From Pseudomonadota bacterium (lineage in GTDB: Bacteria > Desulfobacterota > Desulfobacteria > Desulfobacterales > Desulfobacteraceae), in the NCBI GenBank assembly GCA_018821535.1, contig JAHJLV010000008.1, forward strand, positions 62,001 through 126,000: 64,000 nucleotides of DNA. The letters are read 5' to 3'. Numbering within the stretch: the stretch's first letter is position 1; every line of letters begins with the position of its first letter. This document shows, one piece after another, positions 33,983 through 42,198 of this stretch. The translations under genes were made by a program, and so were the position numbers. Under the pieces are notes generated by a model. That model searched no databases. It saw only the letters and a list, made by a program, of their open reading frames with translations, and was not told the DNA's origin.

Positions 33983-34137
33983 TTTTACAAGTCCTGCCCA
34001 CCATCATCATGATTGAATCATTTGCCGCATGTGTCCCCTATGCCATCAACCGGCAATGGGGGCCTGCGGTTTACTGGTTTGCAGCCGGGCTGCTGAATTT
34101 GGCTGTAATCTATCTGATACCGGGAGCAAGATCGTGA
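33979..34137 (+). CDS. Small membrane protein (52 aa)
   Basis: ATGA overlaps link it to the genes on both sides (33979-33982 and GTGA at 34134-34137). Nearly the whole sequence is hydrophobic: ILQVLPTIIMIESFAACVPYAI and VYWFAAGLLNLAVIYLIPGA, two membrane segments. It could be a small holin-like or early membrane protein. The four-base overlaps are the main evidence that this unlisted frame is translated. Confidence 0.6.
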   Translation: MILQVLPTIIMIESFAACVPYAINRQWGPAVYWFAAGLLNLAVIYLIPGARS

Positions 34138-34370
34138 GCAATTTGATACGGGCAGCCAGGGATCTGGTGCATGAGCTTTTGCAAGGCGTCAACCTGAAAC
34201 AGGAAAGATATGTCAGACAGATTCTGCGTCAGGGATACCAGCAATACGGCTTGCGTATACCTTTTGGGCATACAAAGTCTGGATACAAGGCCTGGAGAAA
34301 AGCCTGCAATGAAGCAACCAGAAAACCCACGGCGAAGAAAATTGACCCTAAACAAATGGAGTTATTCTGA
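34134..34370 (+). CDS. Small basic phage protein (78 aa)
   Basis: A GTG start overlaps the preceding stop as GTGA. The longer frame from 34029 is rejected because it would run through the membrane protein gene. The sequence is basic and helical (LIRAARDLVHELLQGVNLKQERYVRQILRQGYQQYG, then a Lys/Arg-rich C-terminus). The function is unknown; nucleic-acid binding is possible. Its stop codon is directly followed by the Mor-like gene. Confidence 0.6.
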   Translation: MSNLIRAARDLVHELLQGVNLKQERYVRQILRQGYQQYGLRIPFGHTKSGYKAWRKACNEATRKPTAKKIDPKQMELF

Positions 34371-34691
34371 ATGAACGCTTGGGATGAAGTTTTAACAGAA
34401 GATTTTAAAGGTGACACGGATATGTCACTGTTTGTTGAAACCTTCGGCTTAGACGCCGCCAAAAAATATATTGAAATTTTTGGTGGTGACTCTGTCTATG
34501 TCCCGAAAGCAGAATCCGTGATCCGCATGGGCCGAGACCGGAAGATCTACCGTGAGTTCAAGGAAAAGAATGTATCAATCGACGAGCTTGCCGCCCGGTA
34601 CGGACTCACGCCCCGGCATATCCGTGTGATCCTCCAGGATCAGAAAAGACTGAACCGGCAAGTCAACGAAAAACAGCTTGAAATGTTTTAA
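34371..34691 (+). CDS. mor: Mor-type middle transcription activator
   Basis: The 106-residue protein fits the Mor family: an N-terminal dimer region (SLFVETFGLDAAKKYIEIFGGDSVYVPK) and a helix-turn-helix (VSIDELAARYGLTPRHIRVIL). In Mu, Mor binds the middle promoter with RNA polymerase and switches the phage from early to middle transcription. It is the last gene of the early operon, followed by a gap with a likely new promoter. Confidence 0.85.
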   Translation: MNAWDEVLTEDFKGDTDMSLFVETFGLDAAKKYIEIFGGDSVYVPKAESVIRMGRDRKIYREFKEKNVSIDELAARYGLTPRHIRVILQDQKRLNRQVNEKQLEMF

Positions 34692-34792
34692 ATTTTATAA
34701 AAGATAGTGTGTAATCTGGATAACACCACAAAATGAATGTTTAGCAAACCTGTATAACTACTTATTATTTTTACTTTAGGAGGCACTAAATT
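34692..34792 (+). promoter_or_regulatory. Likely middle promoter region
   Basis: This 101-base AT-rich gap follows the Mor-type gene and precedes a gene with an AGGAGG site. CTGTATAACTACTTATTA near 34750-34770 gives -10-like sequences. A Mor-controlled promoter is expected around here or in 35120-35229; neither could be proved by eye. Confidence 0.35.
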
Positions 34793-35035
34793 ATGAAAGA
34801 TTCAAGATATAAAGAAATCATGAAAGGGCTTGGTATGCCCAATAGTAGATCATTGCTAAGCGCTTTGCAACAAGTAGCAAATGAAGTTGCTCAACAGGTT
34901 CACTCCGATTACGAGAAAAATAATAAAAAGTTGCAAACGGATGCTATTGTCTGGGTTTGCGAGTGTGGATTCCAAAATAAACTTGACATTGAGAACTGTT
35001 TTGGTTGTCATTGCCCCCGCACCGCTGAACTTTAA
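34793..35035 (+). CDS. AT-rich insertion gene with zinc-ribbon C-terminus (80 aa)
   Basis: AGGAGGC precedes the ATG. The N-terminal part is helical (SRSLLSALQQVANEVAQQVHSDY), the C-terminal 30 residues hold WVCECGFQNKLDIENCFGCHCPRTA, four or five Cys that may bind zinc. The gene and its surroundings are clearly more AT-rich than neighbouring phage genes, and it has its own terminator, the marks of a moron gene. No family is recognised. Confidence 0.55.
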   Translation: MKDSRYKEIMKGLGMPNSRSLLSALQQVANEVAQQVHSDYEKNNKKLQTDAIVWVCECGFQNKLDIENCFGCHCPRTAEL

Positions 35036-35073
35036 CATTACGCTTTATAATACAAAATAATTAACCTTCCAAC

Positions 35074-35119
35074 CTTCACCCGGTGCTGAATCCTTCAGTA
35101 TCGGGTGAAGTGTTTTTTT
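35074..35119 (+). terminator. Intrinsic terminator after the zinc-ribbon moron
   Basis: CTTCACCCG (35074-35082) pairs with CGGGTGAAG (35102-35110) with an inner CTGAA/TTCAG stem, then seven T residues. It separates the moron gene from the lysis genes. Confidence 0.85.
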
Positions 35120-35229
35120 GAAATATCTTCCTGTAACATCCTACAATCAGAGTGGTAAATCCTGGGCATATTTTACAGTCAAATGGAATGATTTGATTAT
35201 TAATTTTGAATCCAGGAGGCCACAATGTA

Positions 35230-35649
35230 ATGTCTAAATTCTCACTAAAATCACAGGACAAACTCAGCACCTGCCACCCGCTGCTCCAGAAACTCTTCAA
35301 TGATGTCATCAAGGATTATGATTGCGCCATTATAGACGGACACAGAGCCCGCAGAGAGCAGAACGTACGTTATCAACAGGGCAGGTCAAAACTCAAGTGG
35401 CCGAACAGCAAGCACAATCCCATGCCGTCAATGGCTGTTGATGCCGGGCCGTATTTTGAAGACAAGGGCATCCCATGGGACGAACCCAACCAGTTTTATG
35501 TGTTTGCCGGTTATGTGCTGAGCCGGGCAAAAGACCTGGGCATCCAGATCCGCTGGGGCGGTGACTGGGACATGGATCGCGATGTCAATGATCAGTTTTT
35601 TAACGATCTGGCACACTACGAACTTTTAAGCACTCAAAAGGAGGGATGA
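35230..35649 (+). CDS. M15-type peptidoglycan peptidase (endolysin)
   Basis: The start ATG at 35230 follows AGGAGG by ten bases. An ATG at 35225 is followed at once by a stop and is not usable. The 139-residue protein fits the M15/VanY-like family: DGHRARREQN (33-45), SKHN with H62, MAVDAGPY with D71, and DLAHYEL with H129 as metal ligands. As phage lysins of this class do, it would cut L-Ala-D-Glu cross-bridges at lysis. It is followed by a holin-like gene overlapping by four bases. Confidence 0.85.
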   Translation: MSKFSLKSQDKLSTCHPLLQKLFNDVIKDYDCAIIDGHRARREQNVRYQQGRSKLKWPNSKHNPMPSMAVDAGPYFEDKGIPWDEPNQFYVFAGYVLSRAKDLGIQIRWGGDWDMDRDVNDQFFNDLAHYELLSTQKEG

Positions 35650-35945
35650 TGGACCCTGCAACTGTATTGGCTGCACCGCAGGCGTATAAAATTATTGAGA
35701 TGGTTTTAAGCCTGGGCGCAATCGGAATCATCCTGATTTTCTGGTACTTCGACAAACAGCAGATCGACAAAACACTGGCTCAATACCGGGAAGATATGCA
35801 GGAACAACGACGGATGTATGAAAATAACGTCGAGCTTGTCAGGCTGTATCAAGGTTTTGCCGGAGATCTGAAGGACATTATCGTCATGAACACCACAGTC
35901 ATGACAAAACTTGTGGACAGAATCGACAAAGAGGTGTGCAAATGA
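35646..35945 (+). CDS. Holin-like membrane protein (99 aa)
   Basis: The start overlaps the endolysin stop. One clear membrane helix (IIEMVLSLGAIGIILIFWYF, about 14-33) is followed by a long charged coiled-coil part (DKTLAQYREDMQEQRRMYENNVELVRLYQ). A single-helix holin or an Rz-like spanin component is possible. The position directly after the lysin favours a lysis role. Family identity is uncertain. Confidence 0.6.
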   Translation: MMDPATVLAAPQAYKIIEMVLSLGAIGIILIFWYFDKQQIDKTLAQYREDMQEQRRMYENNVELVRLYQGFAGDLKDIIVMNTTVMTKLVDRIDKEVCK

Positions 35946-36190
35946 GCCAGGAACGATTGATTTGGCAGGGGCAGCGGCAGGAAAAACTCCAGGAAGCAAA
36001 ACGGCTTGAGCTGTCGATCTCCGGATTGCGTCACAGCATCCGGTCAGAACTGAATCCCCATGTACCCATATCAGACATCAACCAGGATCTGGTTCAGGAA
36101 CAAGCCTTTGAGATCTGCGACAAACTGATTCGGTACCAGGCTTTATGCCGTGAAATCAAAGCACTGAACGATTCTCTGGGGATCAGATAA
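35942..36190 (+). CDS. Small coiled-coil phage protein (82 aa)
   Basis: The ATG at 35942 overlaps the preceding stop. The sequence is mostly charged helix (RLIWQGQRQEKLQEAKRLELSISGLRHSI), and the equivalent small gene in Mu-like phages between lysis and terminase genes is of unknown function. GAGGTG lies upstream. Its end abuts the small terminase gene. Confidence 0.6.
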   Translation: MSQERLIWQGQRQEKLQEAKRLELSISGLRHSIRSELNPHVPISDINQDLVQEQAFEICDKLIRYQALCREIKALNDSLGIR

Positions 36191-36783
36191 TGCCTGACGG
36201 ATATTCATATGAAATCCGTGAGATCGCCAAAGAGCAGTTTGTGACTGAGGGCAGGACCTATGATTATGTGGCCGAGTCAACAGGCGTATCTGTCTCCCAG
36301 CTGAAACGCTGGGGACTGGATGAAGACTGGACAGGGGCCAGAAAAGAATACAGGGAAGCCCTCAGCTCAATTAAGCGCGATTCTGTGCTGCTGCGTTCCA
36401 AGCTGGTAAAGGCCGCTTTGGCAACCGGCGATCCACAGCAGGTGTATGCATGGGCAGCGGTAGAAAAAGCGGTTGCCGCAACAAGAAAATCATCAGATTC
36501 GGACACAGCGGTATCCGCGCCGGAAAAACTCAAAAATATCAACACCCCGGAGGATGCCGTGGCAGCGCTCCAGGAGGTGGTGGAACTCAAGCTGAACAAA
36601 ATGCTGGCACAGCCGGATATCCTGCAGCTCTCCCAGATCAGGGAACTTAAGCAGACCATGGAGCTGATCGACCAGATGAAAGTCAAATATGCGCCGGAAG
36701 CCGAAGAAGACAAGGTCCAGGGGGGTCTGTCAGATGAAGCTGCAGATATGATCCGGCGGCAGATACTTGGGGTGAAATCATGA
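36190..36783 (+). CDS. Small terminase-like gp27 protein (DUF1804)
   Basis: The 197-residue protein opens with a helix-turn-helix (REIAKEQFVTEGRTYDYVAESTGVSVSQLKRWG) followed by ARKEYREALSSIKRDSVLLRSKLVKAAL, the pattern of the DUF1804/gp27 family. It recognises packaging sites near the phage left end and recruits the large terminase. Its ATGA overlap with the gp28-like gene supports coupled synthesis. Confidence 0.8.
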   Translation: MPDGYSYEIREIAKEQFVTEGRTYDYVAESTGVSVSQLKRWGLDEDWTGARKEYREALSSIKRDSVLLRSKLVKAALATGDPQQVYAWAAVEKAVAATRKSSDSDTAVSAPEKLKNINTPEDAVAALQEVVELKLNKMLAQPDILQLSQIRELKQTMELIDQMKVKYAPEAEEDKVQGGLSDEAADMIRRQILGVKS

Positions 36784-38276
36784 CCCTGTCCCATGTCATG
36801 GAGGATCGTTCAAAGCGGACGCCCATGGTGCTGCTGCCGTATCAGGTTGAATGGCAGAAGGATCAATCCAGGGTAAAAGTTATTGAAAAATCCAGACGAA
36901 TTGGTTTGTCTTGGGACGAAGCCAGTGAAGATGCACTGCTTGCAGCATCTAAAAGCGGGATGGATGTTTTCTATGTGGGTTACAACAAAGATATGGCTCA
37001 GGAATTTATCAATGATTGCGCTGACTGGGCTAAGCATTACAACAAAGCGGCCACCGAAGTTGAGGAATATGTTTTTAAGGATGAAGACAAGGATATTATC
37101 ACTTTCCGTATCAAGTTTGCATCCGGACATAAAATCGTAGCACTGTCTTCAAGACCATCAAATTTGAGAGGTATGCAGGGCAAGGTTGTTATTGATGAAG
37201 CTGCATTCCATGACGATTTAAAAGGGTTGTTAAAGGCAGCACTGGCCTTGCTGATGTGGGGTGGTCAGGTGGTGATCATATCCACCCACAATGGCGATGA
37301 AAACACCTTCAACGAAATCATCAAAGAAATCCGTGCCGGTAAAAAACCTTACAGCCTTCACAGAATCACTTTTGATGATGCCCTGGATGATGGGCTGTAT
37401 AAACGGATTTGTTTGCGGCTGGGTAAAAACTGGACCCAGGAGGCCCAGGACAAATGGCGTAAAGAAACCATCCAGTTTTATGGTGATGGAGCGGATGAAG
37501 AATTGTTTTGCATCCCTTCCCATGGTGGTGGTGCATTCCTTCCTTTGGCAATGTTGGAATCCTGCGAGGATAAAACAATCCCCATTGTAAAACTTAAATG
37601 CGCACCAGAGTTTGTGGATGAGCCAAAACATATTCGGGAAACTGAGATCAATGAATGGTGTGAAGAAAATTTAAAATCATTGCTTGATGCCATGCCTGAA
37701 AATTATCCCTCCTATCTTGGTGAGGATTTTGGCCGGTCTGGTGACCTTTCCATTCAATGGCCGTTCCAGGAGCAACCGGGCTTAAAACACAGAGCACCCT
37801 TTGTGCTTGAGCTCAGGAACGTTCCCTTTGAACAGCAAAAACAAGTGCTGTTTTATATTTGCGATCGGTTGCCCAGGTTCAGGGGTGCTGCACTGGATGC
37901 CAGGGGGAATGGCCAGTATCTGGCAGAAGTGGCCCGTCAGGAATATGGACAGAGCCGGATTCTGGAAGTCTACCTGACTCAAGGATGGTATCTGGAAAAT
38001 ATGCCCCGGTTCAAGTCTGCATTTGAAGATAAAGAAACTTTTATCCCTAAAGATGGCGATATCCAGGATGATCACAGGGCCATTAAAATGATCAAGGGGA
38101 TTGCCAAGGTGCCGGACACCGGGAGAACAACGGGGCGTGATGGCGGACAGCGCCATGGTGATGCTGGCATTGCACATGCCCTGGCTATATATGCAGTCAG
38201 GGAACTTAAGGGAGCCGGTGAAGTCGAATACAAATCCACCGTTAAACGAAGATTTTCAAAAAAGGGAGCCTGGTAA
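36780..38276 (+). CDS. Large terminase, gp28-like
   Basis: The protein has 498 residues. The ATPase half has an unusual Walker A-like loop KSRRIGLSWDEA (about residues 38-50) and a Walker B KVVIDEAAFHDD, then STHNGDENTF as the coupling motif. The nuclease half (from about 300) begins GEDFGRSGDLS, with D residues fit for RNase H-type metal binding. The enzyme packages phage DNA by the headful mechanism and cuts into host DNA at the right end in Mu-like phages. Confidence 0.92.
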   Translation: MTLSHVMEDRSKRTPMVLLPYQVEWQKDQSRVKVIEKSRRIGLSWDEASEDALLAASKSGMDVFYVGYNKDMAQEFINDCADWAKHYNKAATEVEEYVFKDEDKDIITFRIKFASGHKIVALSSRPSNLRGMQGKVVIDEAAFHDDLKGLLKAALALLMWGGQVVIISTHNGDENTFNEIIKEIRAGKKPYSLHRITFDDALDDGLYKRICLRLGKNWTQEAQDKWRKETIQFYGDGADEELFCIPSHGGGAFLPLAMLESCEDKTIPIVKLKCAPEFVDEPKHIRETEINEWCEENLKSLLDAMPENYPSYLGEDFGRSGDLSIQWPFQEQPGLKHRAPFVLELRNVPFEQQKQVLFYICDRLPRFRGAALDARGNGQYLAEVARQEYGQSRILEVYLTQGWYLENMPRFKSAFEDKETFIPKDGDIQDDHRAIKMIKGIAKVPDTGRTTGRDGGQRHGDAGIAHALAIYAVRELKGAGEVEYKSTVKRRFSKKGAW

Positions 38277-39841
38277 TGATAACCCTGTACGATCAATTTG
38301 GCAGGCCCATTGAACGGGCAGCAAAAAAACCGGATCAGCGACCTCTGGCATCTGCACCACTGACCGACGCCTTCCGGGATTATGTGGCAGACGGTTTAAC
38401 CCCGCATCGGCTGGCGGCTGTTTTAAAGGAAGCTGACGCGGGTAATCTGAGCCGCCAGGCAGAACTGTTTGACCAGCTTGAAGAAAAGGACGCCCATGTC
38501 ACCGGAGAAACCAGCAAGCGCAAGAACGTGATCCTGGATGCAGATTTTGTGCTGGCGCCTGCCAGCGATGATGCACGGGATGTCAAGGTCATGGAAGATG
38601 TGGCGCAGATGATGTCTGATATCACAGACTGGCCGGACATCCTGGTGTCTTTGCAGGATTCTGTGGGCAAGGGCTTTGCATCCCTTGAACAGCAGTGGGA
38701 TGTATCCGAAGGCCAGGCAAAGGTTGAAAAGTTTGATTTCATCGAGCAGAAGCGATTTTTATTTGTTGATAAATCCGGAGTTATGTCCAAGGTGCCCCGG
38801 CTGGTCACAGACAATGATCCCATGGGGATTGATATCCCGGCATGGAAAATAATGATGCACCGGTATGGCGGCAAGTCCGGCAATGTGGTGCGCTCCGGCA
38901 TCTATCGGATCTGCGCCTGGTGGTATCTGTTTAAAAATTATGCCATCAAGGACTGGGTGATTTTCTGTGAAGTTTACGGCATGCCGCTGCGCCTGGGTAA
39001 ATACGACACCGGAGCCAGCAAGGATGACAAGGACGCGCTTGAAATAGCAGTGCGCACCCTTGGGTCAGATGCTGCCGGTATTATCTCCAAAGCCACAGAG
39101 ATTGAGTTAATTACCAGCAACAGCGGATCTGTTTCTGCAGATCTGTATGAAAACCTGGCTCGGTTCGGCAACAAGGAAATGTCAAAAGCCATCCTTGGCA
39201 GCACTCTGACGGCAGATTCTGACGGCAAGGGCAGCTATGCCCTGGGCACTGTTCATAATGATGTGCGAATCGATCTGATCAATGCAGACTGCCGGGCCAT
39301 TGCAGCAACTGTCCGCAACCAGTTTATCCGGCCCTATGTCGGATTCAATTACGGCTGGGATACGCCGGTGCCCAAATATGAGGGATCATTTAAAGCAGAT
39401 GATGCAAAGGATCATGCAGATATCCTGGATAAGTTTGCAGACCGGATGGATATCCCGGTATCCCATGTGCGCAAAAAATACAGCATTCCGGAGCCCCAGA
39501 AAGGGGAAGAAGTGTTGCGCGCAAAAAATAGCCCTTTTGCGGCTTCGCTGGAAAATGCGCCCCGTTATATAGCCAAGGCCCCAAATAATGCGAGAAAGCA
39601 AAATCTCGACATTCTCGATATGGTTTCGGGTCATCTGGGGGAACAGGCGGACGATCATATTCAGAATATGCTCAAACCCATTGAAAAGATCATGGCAGAA
39701 TCTGATTCACTGAAGACGCTCAAATCCAACCTGATGGACGCATATTCCGGCATGAAACCCGATGATCTGGGTGAACTGATTGCAAAAGCCCTGGCAGTGG
39801 CAGAACTGATGGGTCGGTATGAGGTGGACACAGATGAATGA
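38276..39841 (+). CDS. Portal protein, gp29-like (DUF935)
   Basis: The 521-residue protein matches the DUF935 family in its main stretches: TSKRKNVILDADFVLAPAS, DWPDILVSLQDSVGKGFASLEQQWD, MHRYGGKSGNVVRSGIYRICAWWYLFKNYAIKDWVIFCEVYGMPLRLGKYD. It forms the ring through which DNA enters and leaves the head. TAATG couples it to the terminase. Its end overlaps the gp30-like gene. Confidence 0.92.
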   Translation: MITLYDQFGRPIERAAKKPDQRPLASAPLTDAFRDYVADGLTPHRLAAVLKEADAGNLSRQAELFDQLEEKDAHVTGETSKRKNVILDADFVLAPASDDARDVKVMEDVAQMMSDITDWPDILVSLQDSVGKGFASLEQQWDVSEGQAKVEKFDFIEQKRFLFVDKSGVMSKVPRLVTDNDPMGIDIPAWKIMMHRYGGKSGNVVRSGIYRICAWWYLFKNYAIKDWVIFCEVYGMPLRLGKYDTGASKDDKDALEIAVRTLGSDAAGIISKATEIELITSNSGSVSADLYENLARFGNKEMSKAILGSTLTADSDGKGSYALGTVHNDVRIDLINADCRAIAATVRNQFIRPYVGFNYGWDTPVPKYEGSFKADDAKDHADILDKFADRMDIPVSHVRKKYSIPEPQKGEEVLRAKNSPFAASLENAPRYIAKAPNNARKQNLDILDMVSGHLGEQADDHIQNMLKPIEKIMAESDSLKTLKSNLMDAYSGMKPDDLGELIAKALAVAELMGRYEVDTDE

Positions 39842-40532
39842 TATCCTGCAGATATACGGCGGCAAACCCTTTGATGAGGCCATTGCGTTTTTCAGGGCAA
39901 AGCTGAATATCCCATCAAAACACTGGGATGATCTGTGGACGCTGATGCACACCAAAGCATTCACCGTTGCCGGAGCCATGCAGGAAGAGCTGCTGAACGA
40001 TCTGCGAACCGCCGTTGATAAGGCCATATCAGAAGGCACCACCCTGGCACAGTTCAGAAAAGACTTTGGCAGCATTGTCGAGCAATACGGCTGGGTACAT
40101 AAAGGCGGACGTAACTGGCGGTCCAAGGTTATTTACGACACGAATTTAAGAACCGCCTATCAGGCCGGACGCTATCAGCAGATGACAGATCCGGACGTGG
40201 TGGCGCTTCGACCTTACTGGCAGTATCAGCATGGCGGATCTGTCAATCCAAGAGAAGAACACCTGGCATGGGACGGCATGATCCTGCCCCATGATGATCC
40301 CTTCTGGAACACGCACTATCCGCCAAACGGCTGGGGCTGCAAATGCCGGGTGGTGACACTCAGCCAGCGGGATCTGGAAAAACAAGGCAGGCAGGCCCCG
40401 GACACTGCACCAAAAATTGAATACCGGACATGGGAAGACAGCAAGGGCAACAAACATCAGGTGCCGGTGGGGATTGATCCGGGCTGGGATTACAACGTGG
40501 GCCAGGGCAAAAACTTTTTAAATGGAGCGTGA
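39834..40532 (+). CDS. Minor head protein gp30-like (SPP1 gp7 family)
   Basis: The start at 39834, with GAGGTGG upstream, overlaps the portal gene by eight bases. The 232-residue protein ends in the family signature NTHYPPNGWGCKCRVVTLSQRDL. It is thought to help head assembly and to be injected or stay at the portal. The Mu name is gpF (gp30). Confidence 0.88.
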   Translation: MNDILQIYGGKPFDEAIAFFRAKLNIPSKHWDDLWTLMHTKAFTVAGAMQEELLNDLRTAVDKAISEGTTLAQFRKDFGSIVEQYGWVHKGGRNWRSKVIYDTNLRTAYQAGRYQQMTDPDVVALRPYWQYQHGGSVNPREEHLAWDGMILPHDDPFWNTHYPPNGWGCKCRVVTLSQRDLEKQGRQAPDTAPKIEYRTWEDSKGNKHQVPVGIDPGWDYNVGQGKNFLNGA

Positions 40533-40534
40533 CA

Positions 40535-41560
40535 ATGCATAGAATTTTACATCTGATTTCCAAAATCAACAAAGACTCTGATCTTGCACCGGAATGGATG
40601 CTGCTGTTTGCTGCAGGATGGGGAAAGCTGGCGGATGGCGCAAGGTTTTTTGTGGACAAGACCTCTTTTGATCTGGTTCAGGCGCTGATTGCTTCGCGGG
40701 GAAACGAAGTGCATTTTGATTATGAGCATGCCTCTCTGGAAAAACAAGCTGCTCCGGCAGCCGGATGGATCAAGGATCTGATCTGGGAGGACAATGTGGG
40801 CATCAAGGCCCGTGTGGAATGGACCAGCAAGGCATCACAATTCATTGCTGCCAAAGAATACCGCTATTTTTCCCCGGTGTTTTTCGTCCGTAAATCCGAT
40901 CACCGGGTGTGCGGCCTGGACAGCGTTGCATTAACCAATAGACCCAAAACAACCCATTTAACCCCGATTCTGGCCCGGCTTGAAGCCGGACTGAAACCGG
41001 ACAACAACAAGGAGAAGACAATGACTCGTGAACAATTGATCGCCGCCCTGGGACTTGACGCAACTGCGACAGATGCGGACATCCTGGTGGTCATCGCCAA
41101 AGCCGGTGTCAAAACGCCGGAAGGCCAGGCAAAAGAAGTGGTCAAGGAAGTTATTCCTGAAGCGATTACTGCTGCGTTAAAACTGGAAGCGGGTGCGGAT
41201 GCGTCCATCGTGGTGGCAAACATCCATGCGCTGAACCAGACAAAAGACACCAGTGTATCCCGCCAGGAGTTTGAAGCGTTGCAGAATGAACTGGCTGAAA
41301 ATAAAGCCGGTGATGCGGTAATTGCGGCCATGAATGCAGGCAAGATTGCCCCGAACCAGAAAGACTGGGCCACCAAATATGCCAAGGATGACTTGAAAGG
41401 CTTTGCGGCATTTGTGGCTGCAGCCCCGGTGGTGGTTCCCCTGGACAAGCTGCCGGGCAAAAAACAGGAAGCTGACACTGTTGTGGCAGATGACGCTGTG
41501 AAAAACGTGGCCAGCCTGATGGGCGTGGATCTGGCAGACGTTAAAAAATACAACGGTTAG
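40535..41560 (+). CDS. Head maturation protease with scaffold C-terminus (Mu gpI-like)
   Basis: The ATG at 40535 has GGAG nine bases before it. The 341-residue protein has an N-terminal protease part (HFDYEHASLEKQAAPAAGWI, then YRYFSPVFFV and LDSVALTNRP) typical of the Mu I protease. The C-terminal half from about residue 160 is Ala/Glu-rich and helical, as in scaffolds. A strong internal start at 41021 would make the scaffold alone. The protease cuts the scaffold and itself during head maturation. Confidence 0.88.
   Translation: MHRILHLISKINKDSDLAPEWMLLFAAGWGKLADGARFFVDKTSFDLVQALIASRGNEVHFDYEHASLEKQAAPAAGWIKDLIWEDNVGIKARVEWTSKASQFIAAKEYRYFSPVFFVRKSDHRVCGLDSVALTNRPKTTHLTPILARLEAGLKPDNNKEKTMTREQLIAALGLDATATDADILVVIAKAGVKTPEGQAKEVVKEVIPEAITAALKLEAGADASIVVANIHALNQTKDTSVSRQEFEALQNELAENKAGDAVIAAMNAGKIAPNQKDWATKYAKDDLKGFAAFVAAAPVVVPLDKLPGKKQEADTVVADDAVKNVASLMGVDLADVKKYNG
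41021..41560 (+). CDS. Nested scaffold protein (Mu gpZ-like), internal start
   Basis: Within the protease gene, ACAAGGAGAAGACA stands directly before an in-frame ATG (residue 163 of the long product). It yields a 179-residue Ala-rich protein with no protease part. In Mu, gene Z is the same in-frame nested scaffold of gene I. The ribosome binding site is as good as those of full genes, which is rare inside coding sequence. Confidence 0.65.
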   Translation: MTREQLIAALGLDATATDADILVVIAKAGVKTPEGQAKEVVKEVIPEAITAALKLEAGADASIVVANIHALNQTKDTSVSRQEFEALQNELAENKAGDAVIAAMNAGKIAPNQKDWATKYAKDDLKGFAAFVAAAPVVVPLDKLPGKKQEADTVVADDAVKNVASLMGVDLADVKKYNG

Positions 41561-41597
41561 CAATCTTTTTATCAAAAAAATTTAGAGGAGAACGAAC

Positions 41598-42164
41598 ATG
41601 ACTGCATTAACAAAAGACAGGGACACCCGGCGCAAGGACGGCAAGATCGGTCAGGGTCTCATTGCGGCATCCACCAAGCTGTATGGCGGTGCCATGCTCT
41701 GCTTTAACGCTGCCGGATATCTGGTTGCAGGCGCGGACACCGCAGGATTAATCTTTGCCGGGATCTGCAAGGCACCCCAGGACAACACCAGCGGCGATGC
41801 CGGTGATCTTGTAGCAGAATTTGAAAAAGACGGCATGCACCTGATGACACTGGGCACTGCCATCACCCAGGCCAATGTCGGGGATCAGGTCTACATTGAG
41901 GATGATCAGACCGTGGATCTGGCAGCCAATGTCACCAATGATATTTTCTGCGGTGTGATTGCAGAATTTGTCACCACCACCCTGGCATATGTTGACATCA
42001 CCCCTGCGGTAAAGCAGACCGATGTTGCCTCTCATCTGTCTGATGCCACCGGCGCGCATGCAGCCTCTGCCATCAGCATTGCAGACGGGGATGGACACAC
42101 CAGTGTCTCTACCGTGGAAGCGGCACTGGCGGAACTCTATACCCGCGTTGAGGCTCTGGAATAA
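41598..42164 (+). CDS. Head decoration-like protein (188 aa)
   Basis: GAGGAGAACGAAC precedes the ATG. The sequence is Ala/Gly/Thr-rich and acidic, without signal peptide, and fits small capsid-cement proteins of DUF2190-like type located between scaffold and major head genes. The C-terminal segment (DATGAHAASAISIADGDGHTSVSTVEAALAELYTRVEALE) is a repeat-like tail seen in phage surface proteins. In Mu the corresponding slot is gp33. Confidence 0.65.
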   Translation: MTALTKDRDTRRKDGKIGQGLIAASTKLYGGAMLCFNAAGYLVAGADTAGLIFAGICKAPQDNTSGDAGDLVAEFEKDGMHLMTLGTAITQANVGDQVYIEDDQTVDLAANVTNDIFCGVIAEFVTTTLAYVDITPAVKQTDVASHLSDATGAHAASAISIADGDGHTSVSTVEAALAELYTRVEALE

Positions 42165-42198
42165 TAAAAAATATATTTTAATTTGGGAGAATTAAACC

